DNA of 64,000 bases from an uncultured Bacteroidales bacterium. GTDB lineage: Bacteria > Bacteroidota > Bacteroidia > Bacteroidales > Barnesiellaceae. The first letter of the stretch is position 1. The number at the start of each line of letters is the position of its first letter. Both the position numbers and the translations under genes were made by a program. Shown piece by piece: positions 44,996 to 53,955 of the stretch. The stretch spans positions 1 through 64,000 of the forward strand of contig CASFYQ010000010.1 in NCBI GenBank assembly GCA_949298955.1. The letters run 5' to 3'. The notes under the pieces are model-generated. The model was given only the letters and a program-made list of their open reading frames with translations. It was not told where the DNA came from and ran no database searches.

Positions 44996-46177
44996 TTATT
45001 TCGCTCCCATCTTGCCGCCTTTGAGGCCTTTGCCCAGATTGAAGATATTCTGGTCGTAGCTGACGGTCTTCATGGCCGATTCGCGCTTGCGTTTGAGGGC
45101 GAGGTCGACCAGCTTGTCCATGAGTTGGTCGAACGCGATGCCCGATGCCTCCCACAGGTAGAACGACAGGGAACCGGGAATGGTGTTTATTTCGTTTACA
45201 TAGATGTTGCCGCTCTTACCGTCGATCATGAAGTCGACGCGGGCCACGCCGTGGCACGAGAGCACCCGGAAGGTCTCGCCGGCCAAGAATTGCACGCGGG
45301 CGGTAACCTCGGGCGAGAGGTCGGCCGGGATACGCTTTTGGGTGGCCTGCATGCCCTTGTTCGACTTGCCGCCGCCCATGTATTTGTCCTCATAGGTGAG
45401 GATGTCGCCGCTCTTGATAGGCTCTTCGCATACCGAGGTGCGGTAGTCGTCGCAGTCGCCCAGCACCGAGCAGTTGATTTCTTTCAACTCCTCGACCATA
45501 TCCTCGATGACGATACGGGTCGAGTATTTCTCGGCCACGTCGATTTTGGCGATGAGTTCTTCGCGGTTGTCGGCATGCGAGATACCCACGCTCGACCCAA
45601 GGTTGGCCGGTTTTACGATGACGGGGTAGCCGAGTTTCGTCTCAATCTCCTCGATAAGTTGGTCGCGCCGGGCAAACCACTGCTTGTCGGTGAACCACAC
45701 GTAGTCGACGATGGGGATTCCGCTCTTTTCCATAATCATCTTCATGGTGATTTTGTCCATGCCGTTGGCCGAGGCCAGTGTGTTGCAGCCGGCATAGGGA
45801 ATGCCTATCGACTCGAGCACCCCTTCGAAGATGCCGTCTTCGCCGTTGCTGCCGTGCAGCACGGGTACCACCACGTCGAGCTTGGCCCAGATGTCGCTCC
45901 CGAAAAGGGGTTTCTTCTTGCGGTAGACGTTGTAGTCGCCATACTCGGGAATCATGTACACCTCGGTACACATCTTTTGCAGGGCTGTCATGTCGCGGTA
46001 GTTCTTCACCGTGAGCAGGGCATCGCCGCTGAACCAGCGGCCCTGTTTGGTGATGTATATGGGTATGATTTCGTACTTGTCCTGATTAAAGGCATTGATG
46101 GCCTGCAAGGCCGAGATAACGGAGATTTCGTGCTCGGTCGAGCGGCCTCCGAAAAAAACGCCTACGGTAGTTTTCAT
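44996..46177 (-). CDS. ddl: D-alanine--D-alanine ligase
   Basis: The protein has 393 residues, somewhat longer than many Ddl proteins because of a basic C-terminal tail. It is an ATP-grasp enzyme: VGVFFGGRSTEHEISVIS at the N-terminus, VPVLHGSNGEDG, VIVKPANLGSSVGI, and the metal-binding VNEINTIPG. It makes D-Ala-D-Ala in the cytoplasm for the MurF step. It follows a MurF-like gene by 49 nt, in an operon that starts with an alpha/beta hydrolase. Confidence 0.96.
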   Translation of the reverse strand: MKTTVGVFFGGRSTEHEISVISALQAINAFNQDKYEIIPIYITKQGRWFSGDALLTVKNYRDMTALQKMCTEVYMIPEYGDYNVYRKKKPLFGSDIWAKLDVVVPVLHGSNGEDGIFEGVLESIGIPYAGCNTLASANGMDKITMKMIMEKSGIPIVDYVWFTDKQWFARRDQLIEEIETKLGYPVIVKPANLGSSVGISHADNREELIAKIDVAEKYSTRIVIEDMVEELKEINCSVLGDCDDYRTSVCEEPIKSGDILTYEDKYMGGGKSNKGMQATQKRIPADLSPEVTARVQFLAGETFRVLSCHGVARVDFMIDGKSGNIYVNEINTIPGSLSFYLWEASGIAFDQLMDKLVDLALKRKRESAMKTVSYDQNIFNLGKGLKGGKMGAK

Positions 46178-46226
46178 AATCTTTCTGTGCTAACGATATG
46201 GTTTGTTGTGTTGTGAATAATCGGGT

Positions 46227-47789
46227 TTACTTGAAGGTGTCGGGCAGGTCGTTCTCGTAGAGGACGGTGTCGCCCGGTTGTGCCACTTGTGCGAGGCGAG
46301 CCTGGGCATCGGCGAAGGTATCGGCCACGAAAAGCTGCTCCTCGGGATAGTTTTCTTCTTGCAGCCCGGCCAGAATGGCGTCGCGGTTGTAGTGTCCCAC
46401 CACCATCACATAGTCGCAGGCGGTGGCGAGCTGGCGGCCCAGGGTGCGGTTGTACTCCTCCTGCTTGTCGCCCAGCTCGATCATGCCCGGGGTGATGGCG
46501 ATGCGTTTGCCCTGGGTCATGCGGCGCAGCACGTCGAGCGCCATGCGGGCTCCGTCGGGATTGGAGTTGAAGGCGTCGTCGATAATCGAGATACCGCCCG
46601 GAGTCCGTTTCATGTTCAGACGGTGTTCTACCTGCTCGATGCGGCTCACGCCATACTGTATCGACTGTACGGGCACTTGCAGGTGCCGGGCCACAATGAC
46701 GGCCGCCATGAGGTTCGACAGGTTGCACTCGCCGATGAGCTTCGTGCTCAACTCGATGCGTTCGCCGCCGCCCACCACGGTAAACCGGGTGGCGTCGCTG
46801 TCGTAACGAATGTCCTCGATGTGATAGTCGGCGCCGGTATCGGCAATCGTGTAGCGTTTCACGGGCACGTTGTCGACGGGACGGTTGGCGATGTAGGCGA
46901 AATCGTTGTTGACCACGGCAAAGCCCGAGGCGGGCAGGGCGTCGACCAGCTCGAACTTGGTGCGTTGTACATTCTCGATGCTCTTGAACGATTCGAGGTG
47001 CTGCTCGCCCACGGCGGTAATGATGCCTATCTGCGGATTCACCAGGTCGCAAATCTCCTTGATGTCGCCAATCTGCTTGGCACCCATCTCGCAGATGAAG
47101 ACGTTGTGATAGGGCTTCATTTGTTCGCGCACGGTGCGTATCACACCCATGGGGGTGTTGAAACTGCCGGGTGTCATAATCACGTTGTACCGTTCGCTTA
47201 AAATGCGGTAGAGATAGTGTTTGGTGCTGGTTTTGCCATAGCTGCCGGTAATGCCTATGATGGTGAGGCCGGGCATCTGGGCCAGTATCTGCCGGGCCTC
47301 GTTGTAATATTTGCGGTTGATGCGATTTTCGACAGGCTGCATCAGCCAGTTGGCTGCCATCATGAGGTAGGGGGCCAGTATGGCGATGGCCAGCAGTGCC
47401 CGGCTGCCGTTGTCGAGCATCGTGCAGGTAGCAGCCGCCCCCGCGATGACGAGGGCAAGAACCAGTGCGGTGACATAGAGGCGGGTGGCCCGGCGGGTAA
47501 ATACGAGCGGTTTCTTGTATTTGGCTTTCAGGTGGTTTACACTCTTGTAGATGGCTGTCGTAATGACGACAATCTGCACGAAGAGCGGCAGGAAGCTGGT
47601 CGAGAGCAGCAGGAGCAGAAACAGGTCGACCAGCCGCGACACCGAGGCAAACGACTCGCCTTTGAGCCAGCGGTTGTAACGGTCGTTGCGGTAGGTGTTC
47701 TGCTGCATCATCTGCAACTGGAATTTCAGTTCGGTTGCGGTGTAGAACAGCAGGGCCAAAAAGGTGATGATAGAAAGTATCAGGTTCAT
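46227..47789 (-). CDS. Membrane-anchored Mur ligase family protein (MurF-like)
   Basis: The protein has 520 residues. Four hydrophobic helices in the first 155 residues precede a Mur ligase core with P-loop IIGITGSYGKTSTKHYL at about 175-190, EMGAKQIGDIKEICDLV, and DDAFNSNPDGARMALDVL near residue 400. The last is typical of MurF. A MurF-Alr fusion also occurs in this window, so this is a second MurF-type enzyme. Its membrane anchor and partnership with ddl suggest a cell-envelope ligase; the substrate is open. It overlaps the upstream gene by 4 nt. Confidence 0.85.
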   Translation of the reverse strand: MNLILSIITFLALLFYTATELKFQLQMMQQNTYRNDRYNRWLKGESFASVSRLVDLFLLLLLSTSFLPLFVQIVVITTAIYKSVNHLKAKYKKPLVFTRRATRLYVTALVLALVIAGAAATCTMLDNGSRALLAIAILAPYLMMAANWLMQPVENRINRKYYNEARQILAQMPGLTIIGITGSYGKTSTKHYLYRILSERYNVIMTPGSFNTPMGVIRTVREQMKPYHNVFICEMGAKQIGDIKEICDLVNPQIGIITAVGEQHLESFKSIENVQRTKFELVDALPASGFAVVNNDFAYIANRPVDNVPVKRYTIADTGADYHIEDIRYDSDATRFTVVGGGERIELSTKLIGECNLSNLMAAVIVARHLQVPVQSIQYGVSRIEQVEHRLNMKRTPGGISIIDDAFNSNPDGARMALDVLRRMTQGKRIAITPGMIELGDKQEEYNRTLGRQLATACDYVMVVGHYNRDAILAGLQEENYPEEQLFVADTFADAQARLAQVAQPGDTVLYENDLPDTFK

Positions 47790-48565
47790 GATTTTTGTTT
47801 TATATCGGGCTGTAAGAAACTTTGTACGACGGCGTTGAACTCGTAGGGCTTGTCGAGGAAACTGTAATGGCCGGCATCGTCGAAAGCCACGAGCCCGGCA
47901 TCGGGAATGAGCCGTTCCATCGTGCGGGCGTCGCGCAGCGGGGTGGCCGTGTCGTTCTTGCCCCAGATGAGGAGCACGGGGCAGGCGATGCGGGGCATCA
48001 CCGCTTTGAGGTCTTTGTTGACTACCTTGACCAAAATGCTGCGCATGATACCTGTGAGGGCGTTGTAGTCGGCCGACCCGGCTTTGCGGCGGCGATTCTC
48101 AATCATTTCGTCGGCTCGTTTGCGCCCTACGGCGAGGGGGAGCAGCCGTTTCCACAACTTGAACGAATAGACCTTCACATAATATTTGAGCGGCCGGCGG
48201 GGTTTTACGCCGGCTGCATCGACCAGAATCACTTTGTGTGTAGCGTTGCGCGAGGCAAAGAGTATCGACACCCGGCCGCCGAACGAGTGGCCTATGAGGA
48301 TAGGGCGCTCGATGCCCTCGGTTTCGACAAAGGTTTCGAGCAGGCGGGTATACTCTTCTACGCCCCACACGGCAGGCGGTGCGCTGCTGCCGCCGAATCC
48401 CGGGAAATCGAGGTTGTAGACCTTGAAATGGGGAGCCAGCAACCGTTCGATCGAGGCTACGGTGGTGTGGTTGCACCCCCACCCGTGCATGAGTATCACG
48501 GGGTGGCCTTCGCCCTCGACGTTATATTGCAACGTCACTCCACACAAATTTCTTGTTTGCAGCAT
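47786..48565 (-). CDS. Alpha/beta-fold hydrolase
   Basis: The protein has 259 residues. The oxyanion region VILMHGWGCNHTT (about 23-35), the nucleophile elbow LIGHSFGGRVS (Ser in GHSFGG, about residue 94), the acid region LLIWGKNDTATP and a final DDAGHYSFLDKP with the His complete the catalytic triad. Substrate unknown. It is the first gene of a three-gene operon with a MurF-like ligase and ddl. On the minus strand a TATCTTTG (48592-48599) could be its -7 box. Confidence 0.9.
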   Translation of the reverse strand: MLQTRNLCGVTLQYNVEGEGHPVILMHGWGCNHTTVASIERLLAPHFKVYNLDFPGFGGSSAPPAVWGVEEYTRLLETFVETEGIERPILIGHSFGGRVSILFASRNATHKVILVDAAGVKPRRPLKYYVKVYSFKLWKRLLPLAVGRKRADEMIENRRRKAGSADYNALTGIMRSILVKVVNKDLKAVMPRIACPVLLIWGKNDTATPLRDARTMERLIPDAGLVAFDDAGHYSFLDKPYEFNAVVQSFLQPDIKQKS

Positions 48566-48630
48566 TTTTTTGCGCTTGATAAATTTAGGTGCAAAGATAA
48601 GTTATTTATAGCTATCGGCGAACAACATTC

Positions 48631-48660
48631 TTGCCAAATTATACCCCTGTATCTTGGCAA
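48631..48660. promoter_or_regulatory. Inverted repeat in the divergent hydrolase/ligA promoter region
   Basis: TTGCCAA (48631-48637) and TTGGCAA (48654-48660) are exact inverted arms separated by 16 nt. They lie between the candidate -7 boxes of the two divergent operons (48592-48599 minus, 48667-48674 plus), a good place for an operator. Confidence 0.5.
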
Positions 48661-48698
48661 AAATTGTATATTTGTCGTGTTAAAACCAGACTGTTCAC

Positions 48699-50702
48699 AT
48701 GGAATCTCCCCAAGAAAAGATAGCGCGCCTGCGCCGCGAGCTCGACGAGCACAACTACAACTACTATGTGTTGAATGCCCCGGTCATCGACGACCGTACC
48801 TTCGACGAGATGATGCACGAGTTGCAGCAGTTGGAAGAGGCCTATCCCCAATATTTCGATCCCAATTCGCCTACACAGCGGGTGGGCAACGACATCAACC
48901 GGGCCTTTACGCAGGTCGAGCACCGCTACCCTATGTTGTCGCTGGGCAATACCTATTCGATTGAAGAGGTCTCCGCCTTCTACGAGCGGGTGAGTTCGGG
49001 GCTGATGGGCGAGGCGTTCGAACTGGTGGGCGAACTCAAATACGACGGAACCTCCATCTCGCTCGTCTATGAGCACGGGCGGCTGGTACGCGCCGTGACG
49101 CGGGGCGACGGCACGCGGGGCGACGATGTGACCGAGAATGTCAAGACCATTCGCAGCATACCCCTGCAACTGCGCGGCAGCGGCTACCCCGACTCGTTCG
49201 AGATACGGGGCGAGATACTCATGCCCTGGGCCGTCTTCGAGGCCTTGAACAAGGAGCGCGAAGAGCAGGAAGAGCCCCTCTTTGCCAATCCTCGCAACGC
49301 GGCGGCCGGTACTCTCAAATCGCAAAACTCGGCTGTGGTGGCTGCCCGAGGGCTCGATGCCTACCTCTATTACCTGTTGGGCGATAATCTGCCGGCCGAC
49401 ACCCACTATGAAAATCTGCAATATGCCCGCTCGTGGGGCTTCAAGGTATCCGATGCCATGCGTGTGCTTCACTCGGTCGACGAGGTGAAATCCTATATCA
49501 ACTACTGGGACATCGAGCGCAAGCATCTGCCGGTGGCTACCGACGGTATGGTATTCAAGGTCAACTCGCTGCGGCAGCAGAAAAACCTGGGCTACACGGC
49601 CAAGTCGCCCCGATGGGCCATTGCCTACAAGTTCCAGGCCGAGCAGGCGCTCACGCGGCTCAATTCTGTCTCGTATCAGGTGGGACGCACCGGCACAGTC
49701 ACCCCGGTGGCCAATCTCGACCCCGTGTTGCTCTCGGGCACGATTGTCAAGCGGGCCACGTTGCACAACGAAGATATTGTCAATGCCCTCGACCTGCACA
49801 TAGGCGATATGGTCTATGTCGAGAAGGGGGGCGAAATCATACCCAAGATTACGGCGGTCGACACCTCGGCCCGTCTGCTGCTGGGCGAAAAGGTGCGCTT
49901 CATTCGCAACTGCCCCGAGTGCGGCACCCCGTTGCAACGCATCGAGGGCGAGGCTGCCTGGTTCTGCCCCAACGAAAAGGGGTGTCCTCCCCAAATCAAA
50001 GGTCGCATCGAGCATTACATCAGCCGCAAGGCGATGAATATCGACGGTATCGGCAGCGAAACCGTCAACCAGTTCTACAACGCCGGGTTGGTGAAAGATG
50101 TGGCCGACCTCTATACCTTGCAGGCCGAGTCCATTGCCGGGCTCGAACGCCTGGGCGAACGCTCGGCTCAAAACATCGTCGATGCCGTGCGGCAGTCGTG
50201 CGAGGTGCCCTTCGAACGGGTGCTGTTTGCTCTGGGCATACGCTATGTGGGCGAGACCGTAGCCAAGAAGCTGGCCTTGGCCCTGCACTCGATCGATCGC
50301 CTGCGCGAGGCCTCGGTCGAGGAACTCACCCGGATAGACGACATCGGCGAGCGTATAGCTCGGAGCGTCGTCTCCTACTTTGCCGATGAGGACAACCTGC
50401 GCCTTGTCGATCGGCTGCGCAGCTATGGCGTGCAGATGCAGATTGCCGAGGAACGCCTCTCGGATCGCACCGACAAGCTGGGTGGGGCGACCATCGTCAT
50501 CAGCGGAACCTTTACCCACCACTCCCGCGACGAATACAAGGCGATGATCGAGCAGCACGGCGGGGTCAATACCGGCTCGGTATCGGGCAAGACCACCTAT
50601 ATCCTGGCCGGCGAGAACATGGGTCCGGCCAAGCTCGAGAAGGCTCGCAAACTGGGAGTACGCATCTTGTCGGAAGATGAGTTTTTAGAAATGATTCGCT
50701 AA
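48699..50702 (+). CDS. ligA: NAD-dependent DNA ligase
   Basis: The protein has 667 residues, the normal LigA length. The Ia domain at the N-terminus ([18 protein letters not shown]) precedes the adenylated Lys114 in ELKYDGTS and [16 protein letters not shown] four-Cys zinc finger (CPECGTPL ... CPNEKGCP) follows, then the HhH repeats and a C-terminal BRCT domain ([19 protein letters not shown]). A TATATTTG at 48667-48674 is the likely -7 box. The next gene starts right after the stop. Confidence 0.98.
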   Translation: MESPQEKIARLRRELDEHNYNYYVLNAPVIDDRTFDEMMHELQQLEEAYPQYFDPNSPTQRVGNDINRAFTQVEHRYPMLSLGNTYSIEEVSAFYERVSSGLMGEAFELVGELKYDGTSISLVYEHGRLVRAVTRGDGTRGDDVTENVKTIRSIPLQLRGSGYPDSFEIRGEILMPWAVFEALNKEREEQEEPLFANPRNAAAGTLKSQNSAVVAARGLDAYLYYLLGDNLPADTHYENLQYARSWGFKVSDAMRVLHSVDEVKSYINYWDIERKHLPVATDGMVFKVNSLRQQKNLGYTAKSPRWAIAYKFQAEQALTRLNSVSYQVGRTGTVTPVANLDPVLLSGTIVKRATLHNEDIVNALDLHIGDMVYVEKGGEIIPKITAVDTSARLLLGEKVRFIRNCPECGTPLQRIEGEAAWFCPNEKGCPPQIKGRIEHYISRKAMNIDGIGSETVNQFYNAGLVKDVADLYTLQAESIAGLERLGERSAQNIVDAVRQSCEVPFERVLFALGIRYVGETVAKKLALALHSIDRLREASVEELTRIDDIGERIARSVVSYFADEDNLRLVDRLRSYGVQMQIAEERLSDRTDKLGGATIVISGTFTHHSRDEYKAMIEQHGGVNTGSVSGKTTYILAGENMGPAKLEKARKLGVRILSEDEFLEMIR

Positions 50703-51293
50703 ATGGATACGCTTATGTGGTTGTCGTTTATTACTGCATGGAGAGTCCGCCGCCGGTTGCGAAAATTGAATCCCGGGGGAGTCCGGGTCTTCGACGATAC
50801 CGAACGGCTGGTGCTGCTGGTGCAGGGCAAGGATATGCCGTCGGTAGAGCCGGTACTGCGTGAGTTGACGTCAGGCGGAATGAAAGTGACACTGGTAGTC
50901 GAGACTCGTCATAAAGACGACTTGCCGGTGGCCATACCGGGTTGCTATCCCATATTGCAGTTGCACACCTCGTGGTTGTGGAACCGTCCCACCCGGCAGT
51001 TTCTCGATAGTTTCGACAACAACGACGGCGATGTCCTGCTCGATGTGTCGATCACCCGGTCGCTGCCGCTCCTGTATCTGGCGCTGCACTCCCGGGCCGC
51101 TTTCAAAATAGGGGTGGCCAAGGACGAAGAGAATCCCTTTCATCTGCAAATACTCATACCGGCACACCGGCCTGACAGTGAGACCGATGCAGGACCCAAT
51201 CCCTTGGGGAAAATCAAACCCGATGCAGGCGAACTGTTAAAGAATGCGCTTTTTTATTGGAAGAAAATTGGCGTAAAAGAGAATAATCTGTAA
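50703..51293 (+). CDS. DUF6913-like hypothetical protein
   Basis: The protein has 196 residues, is soluble and basic at the N-terminus (WRVRRRLRKLNPGGVRVF). A Rossmann-like alternation is visible (RLVLLVQGKDMPSVEPVLRELTS; DVLLDVSITRSLPLLYLALHS), followed by FKIGVAKDEENPFHLQILI. From memory, proteins at this ligA-dapA position in Bacteroidota carry DUF6913; I could not verify this. Function is unknown. Start codon and ligA stop are adjacent. Confidence 0.7.
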   Translation: MDTLMWLSFITAWRVRRRLRKLNPGGVRVFDDTERLVLLVQGKDMPSVEPVLRELTSGGMKVTLVVETRHKDDLPVAIPGCYPILQLHTSWLWNRPTRQFLDSFDNNDGDVLLDVSITRSLPLLYLALHSRAAFKIGVAKDEENPFHLQILIPAHRPDSETDAGPNPLGKIKPDAGELLKNALFYWKKIGVKENNL

Positions 51294-51326
51294 TTTTGGA
51301 AGCGAAAATAAATTGAGGATAGAAAT

Positions 51327-52220
51327 ATGGCAAGAATCAATTTAAGCGGAATGGGAGTGGCACTTATCACGCCGTTCAAAGAAGACGAGAGTATCGACTT
51401 CGAAGCCCTTTCCCGACTGATTGAATATCTGATACAAAACGGTACCGACTATCTGGTAGTGTTGGGCACGACGGCCGAAACACCCACCCTCACCGAGGAG
51501 GAGAAAGAGGAGATAAAGCGTTTCGTGGTCGAGCGCGCCAAAGGCCGCATACCCCTGGTGCTGGGATTGGGCGGCAACAACACGCGCGGCATTGTCGAGC
51601 ATTTGAAGCACGACGATTTCACGGGCTACGATGCTATCCTGTCGGTCGTTCCCTACTACAACAAGCCTTCGCAAGAGGGCATCTATCAGCATTACAGTGC
51701 CATAGCACAAGCCTCGCGTCTGCCCGTCATTCTCTATAACGTGCCCGGGCGTACCGGCGTGAACATGAGCGCCGAGACCACCCTGCGGCTGGCCAAGGAG
51801 TATCCCAATATCGTAGCCATCAAAGAGGCATCGGGCAACATTACCCAAATGGACGACATCATCAAGAACAAGCCCGCCGATTTCATGGTCATTTCGGGCG
51901 ACGACGGCATTACCTTCCCGTTGCTCACGCTGGGGGCGGTCGGTGTCATCTCGGTTATCGGCAATGCCTTCCCCAAGGAGTTCAGCAAGATGGTGAGGCT
52001 GGCTCTCAACGGCGATTTCAAGAACGCCCTGTCGATACATCACCGTTTTACCGAACTGTTCAGCCTGCTCTTTGTCGACGGCAACCCCGCCGGTGTGAAA
52101 TGTCTGCTCAACGCCATGGGCTACATCGAGAACAAACTGCGCCTGCCACTCGTGCCTACCCGTATCACCACCTACGAAAAGATACGCGCCGTATTGCAAA
52201 GTCTGCACTACATTCCTTAA
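51327..52220 (+). CDS. dapA: 4-hydroxy-tetrahydrodipicolinate synthase
   Basis: The protein has 297 residues. It condenses pyruvate with aspartate semialdehyde in the lysine/diaminopimelate pathway. It has a TIM barrel with VLGTTAETPTLTEEEK, SVVPYYNKPSQEGIYQHY carrying the catalytic Tyr, LYNVPGRTGVNMS, and the Schiff-base Lys in VAIKEASGNI. Length and motifs are canonical. It is the last gene of the ligA operon, and the CRISPR array lies 262 nt downstream. Confidence 0.97.
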   Translation: MARINLSGMGVALITPFKEDESIDFEALSRLIEYLIQNGTDYLVVLGTTAETPTLTEEEKEEIKRFVVERAKGRIPLVLGLGGNNTRGIVEHLKHDDFTGYDAILSVVPYYNKPSQEGIYQHYSAIAQASRLPVILYNVPGRTGVNMSAETTLRLAKEYPNIVAIKEASGNITQMDDIIKNKPADFMVISGDDGITFPLLTLGAVGVISVIGNAFPKEFSKMVRLALNGDFKNALSIHHRFTELFSLLFVDGNPAGVKCLLNAMGYIENKLRLPLVPTRITTYEKIRAVLQSLHYIP

Positions 52221-52482
52221 AACCTCAAAGAACGGTACCCGTGAAATAAAAGGGAGAAGGTGCGGTATATCGGGGCCATACCGCCATTCGACCCTATGTC
52301 TGTATGCACCTGTCGGGAGATTCTTCCCCGGAGAAAATCGGGCAACATTGTCGTTAAGTCATAAGCCCCCAGATGCGGGGTAAAAAAGAAATGCAAGGTC
52401 AGATTCTTTGGCCCGTTAAAAAACCTGCATTATGTGTGGAATGCTGTAAACGGTTGTGCCGTATAAATCGCCTAACCCCCGT

Positions 52483-53477
52483 AAGTATAATAGTAGAAAT
52501 TAAAGTGTCTGTATAGACAAAAATATGTGATATGTGGTTTGAAAAATCTACAATAGTAGAAATTAAAGTGTTTGTATAGACTCCATAAGTTTAATTTTTT
52601 CGCGCTTGATCTACAATAGTAGAAATTAAAGTGTCTGTATAGACTTCGATTCGCAAATTTATATCAATCTTATCTACAATAGTAGAAATTAAAGTGTCTG
52701 TATAGACGAGCTCTTCGATGATTTCTTCTCTGTCTTTATCTACAATAGTAGAAATTAAAGTGTCTGTATAGACACATCAAGAAGATTGTGAGAGACGGGC
52801 TATCTACAATAGTAGAAATTAAAGTGTCTGTATAGACTCGCAAAACGACGAAAATAGCGTAATTGCATCTACAATAGTAGAAATTAAAGTGTCTGTATAG
52901 ACAAACTCTTCGCCAAGTTCAGGACGCACATATCTACAATAGTAGAAATTAAAGTGTCTGTATAGACTATCTTTGGATTCACCTAATTCCGTTAATCTAC
53001 AATAGTAGAAATTAAAGTGTCTGTATAGACAATTCGAGAAGAATTGGTTATCAACGAATCTACAATAGTAGAAATTAAAGTGTCTGTATAGACCACTCCA
53101 GGTGCCATAGTCGTGCGTATTAATCTACAATAGTAGAAATTAAAGTGTCTGTATAGACATGGCGTTTTTGGCTATTTTCTGATATAAATCTACAATAGTA
53201 GAAATTAAAGTGTCTGTATAGACGCAAACTCTACTTAACACCACCCTCATATCTACAATAGTAGAAATTAAAGTGTCTGTATAGACAAAGTAACGAACGA
53301 CCCTCGGCTTTGTATCTACAATAGTAGAAATTAAAGTGTCTGTATAGACAGGCCGCCAGCGCTAATTTATTCGCAATTATCTACAATAGTAGAAATTAAA
53401 GTGTCTGTATAGACTCCGAAGCCTGTGCGTGATGCTTTCGAATCTACAATAGTAGAAATTAAAGTGTCTGTATAGAC
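52483..53477 (-). CRISPR. Type V-A CRISPR array, 16 repeats and 15 spacers
   Basis: The 36-nt repeat, read on the minus strand, begins GTCTATACAGACACTTT and ends AATTTCTACTATTGTAGAT. The end is the Cas12a crRNA handle: a 5-bp stem TCTAC/GTAGA with loop TATT. Spacers are 27, 27, 27, 30, 28, 29, 29, 27, 27, 29, 29, 27, 27, 29 and 27 nt in window order. The repeat at 52546-52581 has one substitution, and the terminal repeat at 52483-52518 has three that break the handle. The array follows cas2 in the same direction, with the leader at 53493-53685. Confidence 0.99.
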
Positions 53478-53492
53478 AGTGTCTGTATAGAC
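53478..53492 (-). repeat. Partial repeat duplicated at the leader junction
   Basis: Read on the minus strand, GTCTATACAGACACT, the first 15 nt of the repeat, stands immediately before the first complete repeat with no spacer between. It carries the small palindrome GTCT-ATAC-AGAC. Confidence 0.95.
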
Positions 53493-53503
53493 TCTATTCC
53501 ATG

Positions 53504-53534
53504 CAAAAATCGGGTTTATTTTTTAATAATCAAA
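53504..53534 (-). promoter_or_regulatory. Leader promoter of the CRISPR array
   Basis: On the minus strand TTTG (53531-53534) and GATTTTTG (53504-53511) are 19 nt apart, one base off the TAnnTTTG consensus. Transcription would start close to the partial repeat. The leader around it is very AT-rich. A GGGG/CCCC hairpin with an 8-9 nt loop lies further upstream (53555-53571). Confidence 0.55.
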
Positions 53535-53685
53535 GTATTATCATAAAATTTTTTGGGGTTATTTTATCCCCCCTCTTTCTCTATGTGTTTGTTTTTATGG
53601 GCTTATGATGCAGATAAACAGGTATTTATGGGGTTTGATAGCGAAAATGGTGAAACGAACACTTGTCAATGGCGTCATAAAGCGA

Positions 53686-53955
53686 TTAAAAAAAGACGAT
53701 ATCGGTATCGCGGTGAATGGCGTGCCCATATTTTATCAGGTTTTTATTGTCGACTTCGAAAAGGATTACACTGTCTGCCGGAGAGAAATGTTTGGCATAG
53801 GCATTTATTTTTATTTTTATGTTGTCGAGAACTCGTCGGGTGTTAACAACCTCGTATACAGAATACTGTAAACGTATGGCCCCGTTTTTGGTTAGCATTC
53901 TTTGAAATCGGCTTCGGAGTAAATCGTCGGCCAAATCGTAACTTATTATTATCAT
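53686..53955 (-). CDS. cas2: CRISPR-associated endonuclease Cas2
   Basis: The protein has 89 residues with a ferredoxin-like fold: MIIISYDLADDLLRSRFQRML with the conserved Asp after the first strand, then TKNGAIRLQYSVYEVVNTRRV and a final strand. It partners with Cas1 in the spacer-integration complex. The ATG overlaps the cas1 stop by 4 nt. The AT-rich leader and array follow downstream. Confidence 0.96.
   Translation of the reverse strand: MIIISYDLADDLLRSRFQRMLTKNGAIRLQYSVYEVVNTRRVLDNIKIKINAYAKHFSPADSVILFEVDNKNLIKYGHAIHRDTDIVFF

Noticed and set aside
48639..50558. 639-residue minus-strand ORF opposite ligA
   Set aside because: It mirrors ligA codon structure and has no domain. The same applies to the long antisense frame at 40087-42462 opposite def and ettA, and to 30188-31795 opposite parC.
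52483..53477. Spacers matching sequence inside this window (self-targeting)
   Set aside because: Scanning by eye found no match, but a full search against genome and phage databases was not possible.
53493..53685. A tracrRNA or further RNA gene in the leader
   Set aside because: Cas12a needs no tracrRNA, and no stretch here is complementary to the repeat beyond the partial copy.
53553..53871. Plus-strand ORFs of 97 and 88 residues across the leader and cas2
   Set aside because: They are antisense to cas2, have no promoter or family features, and disagree with the operon direction.
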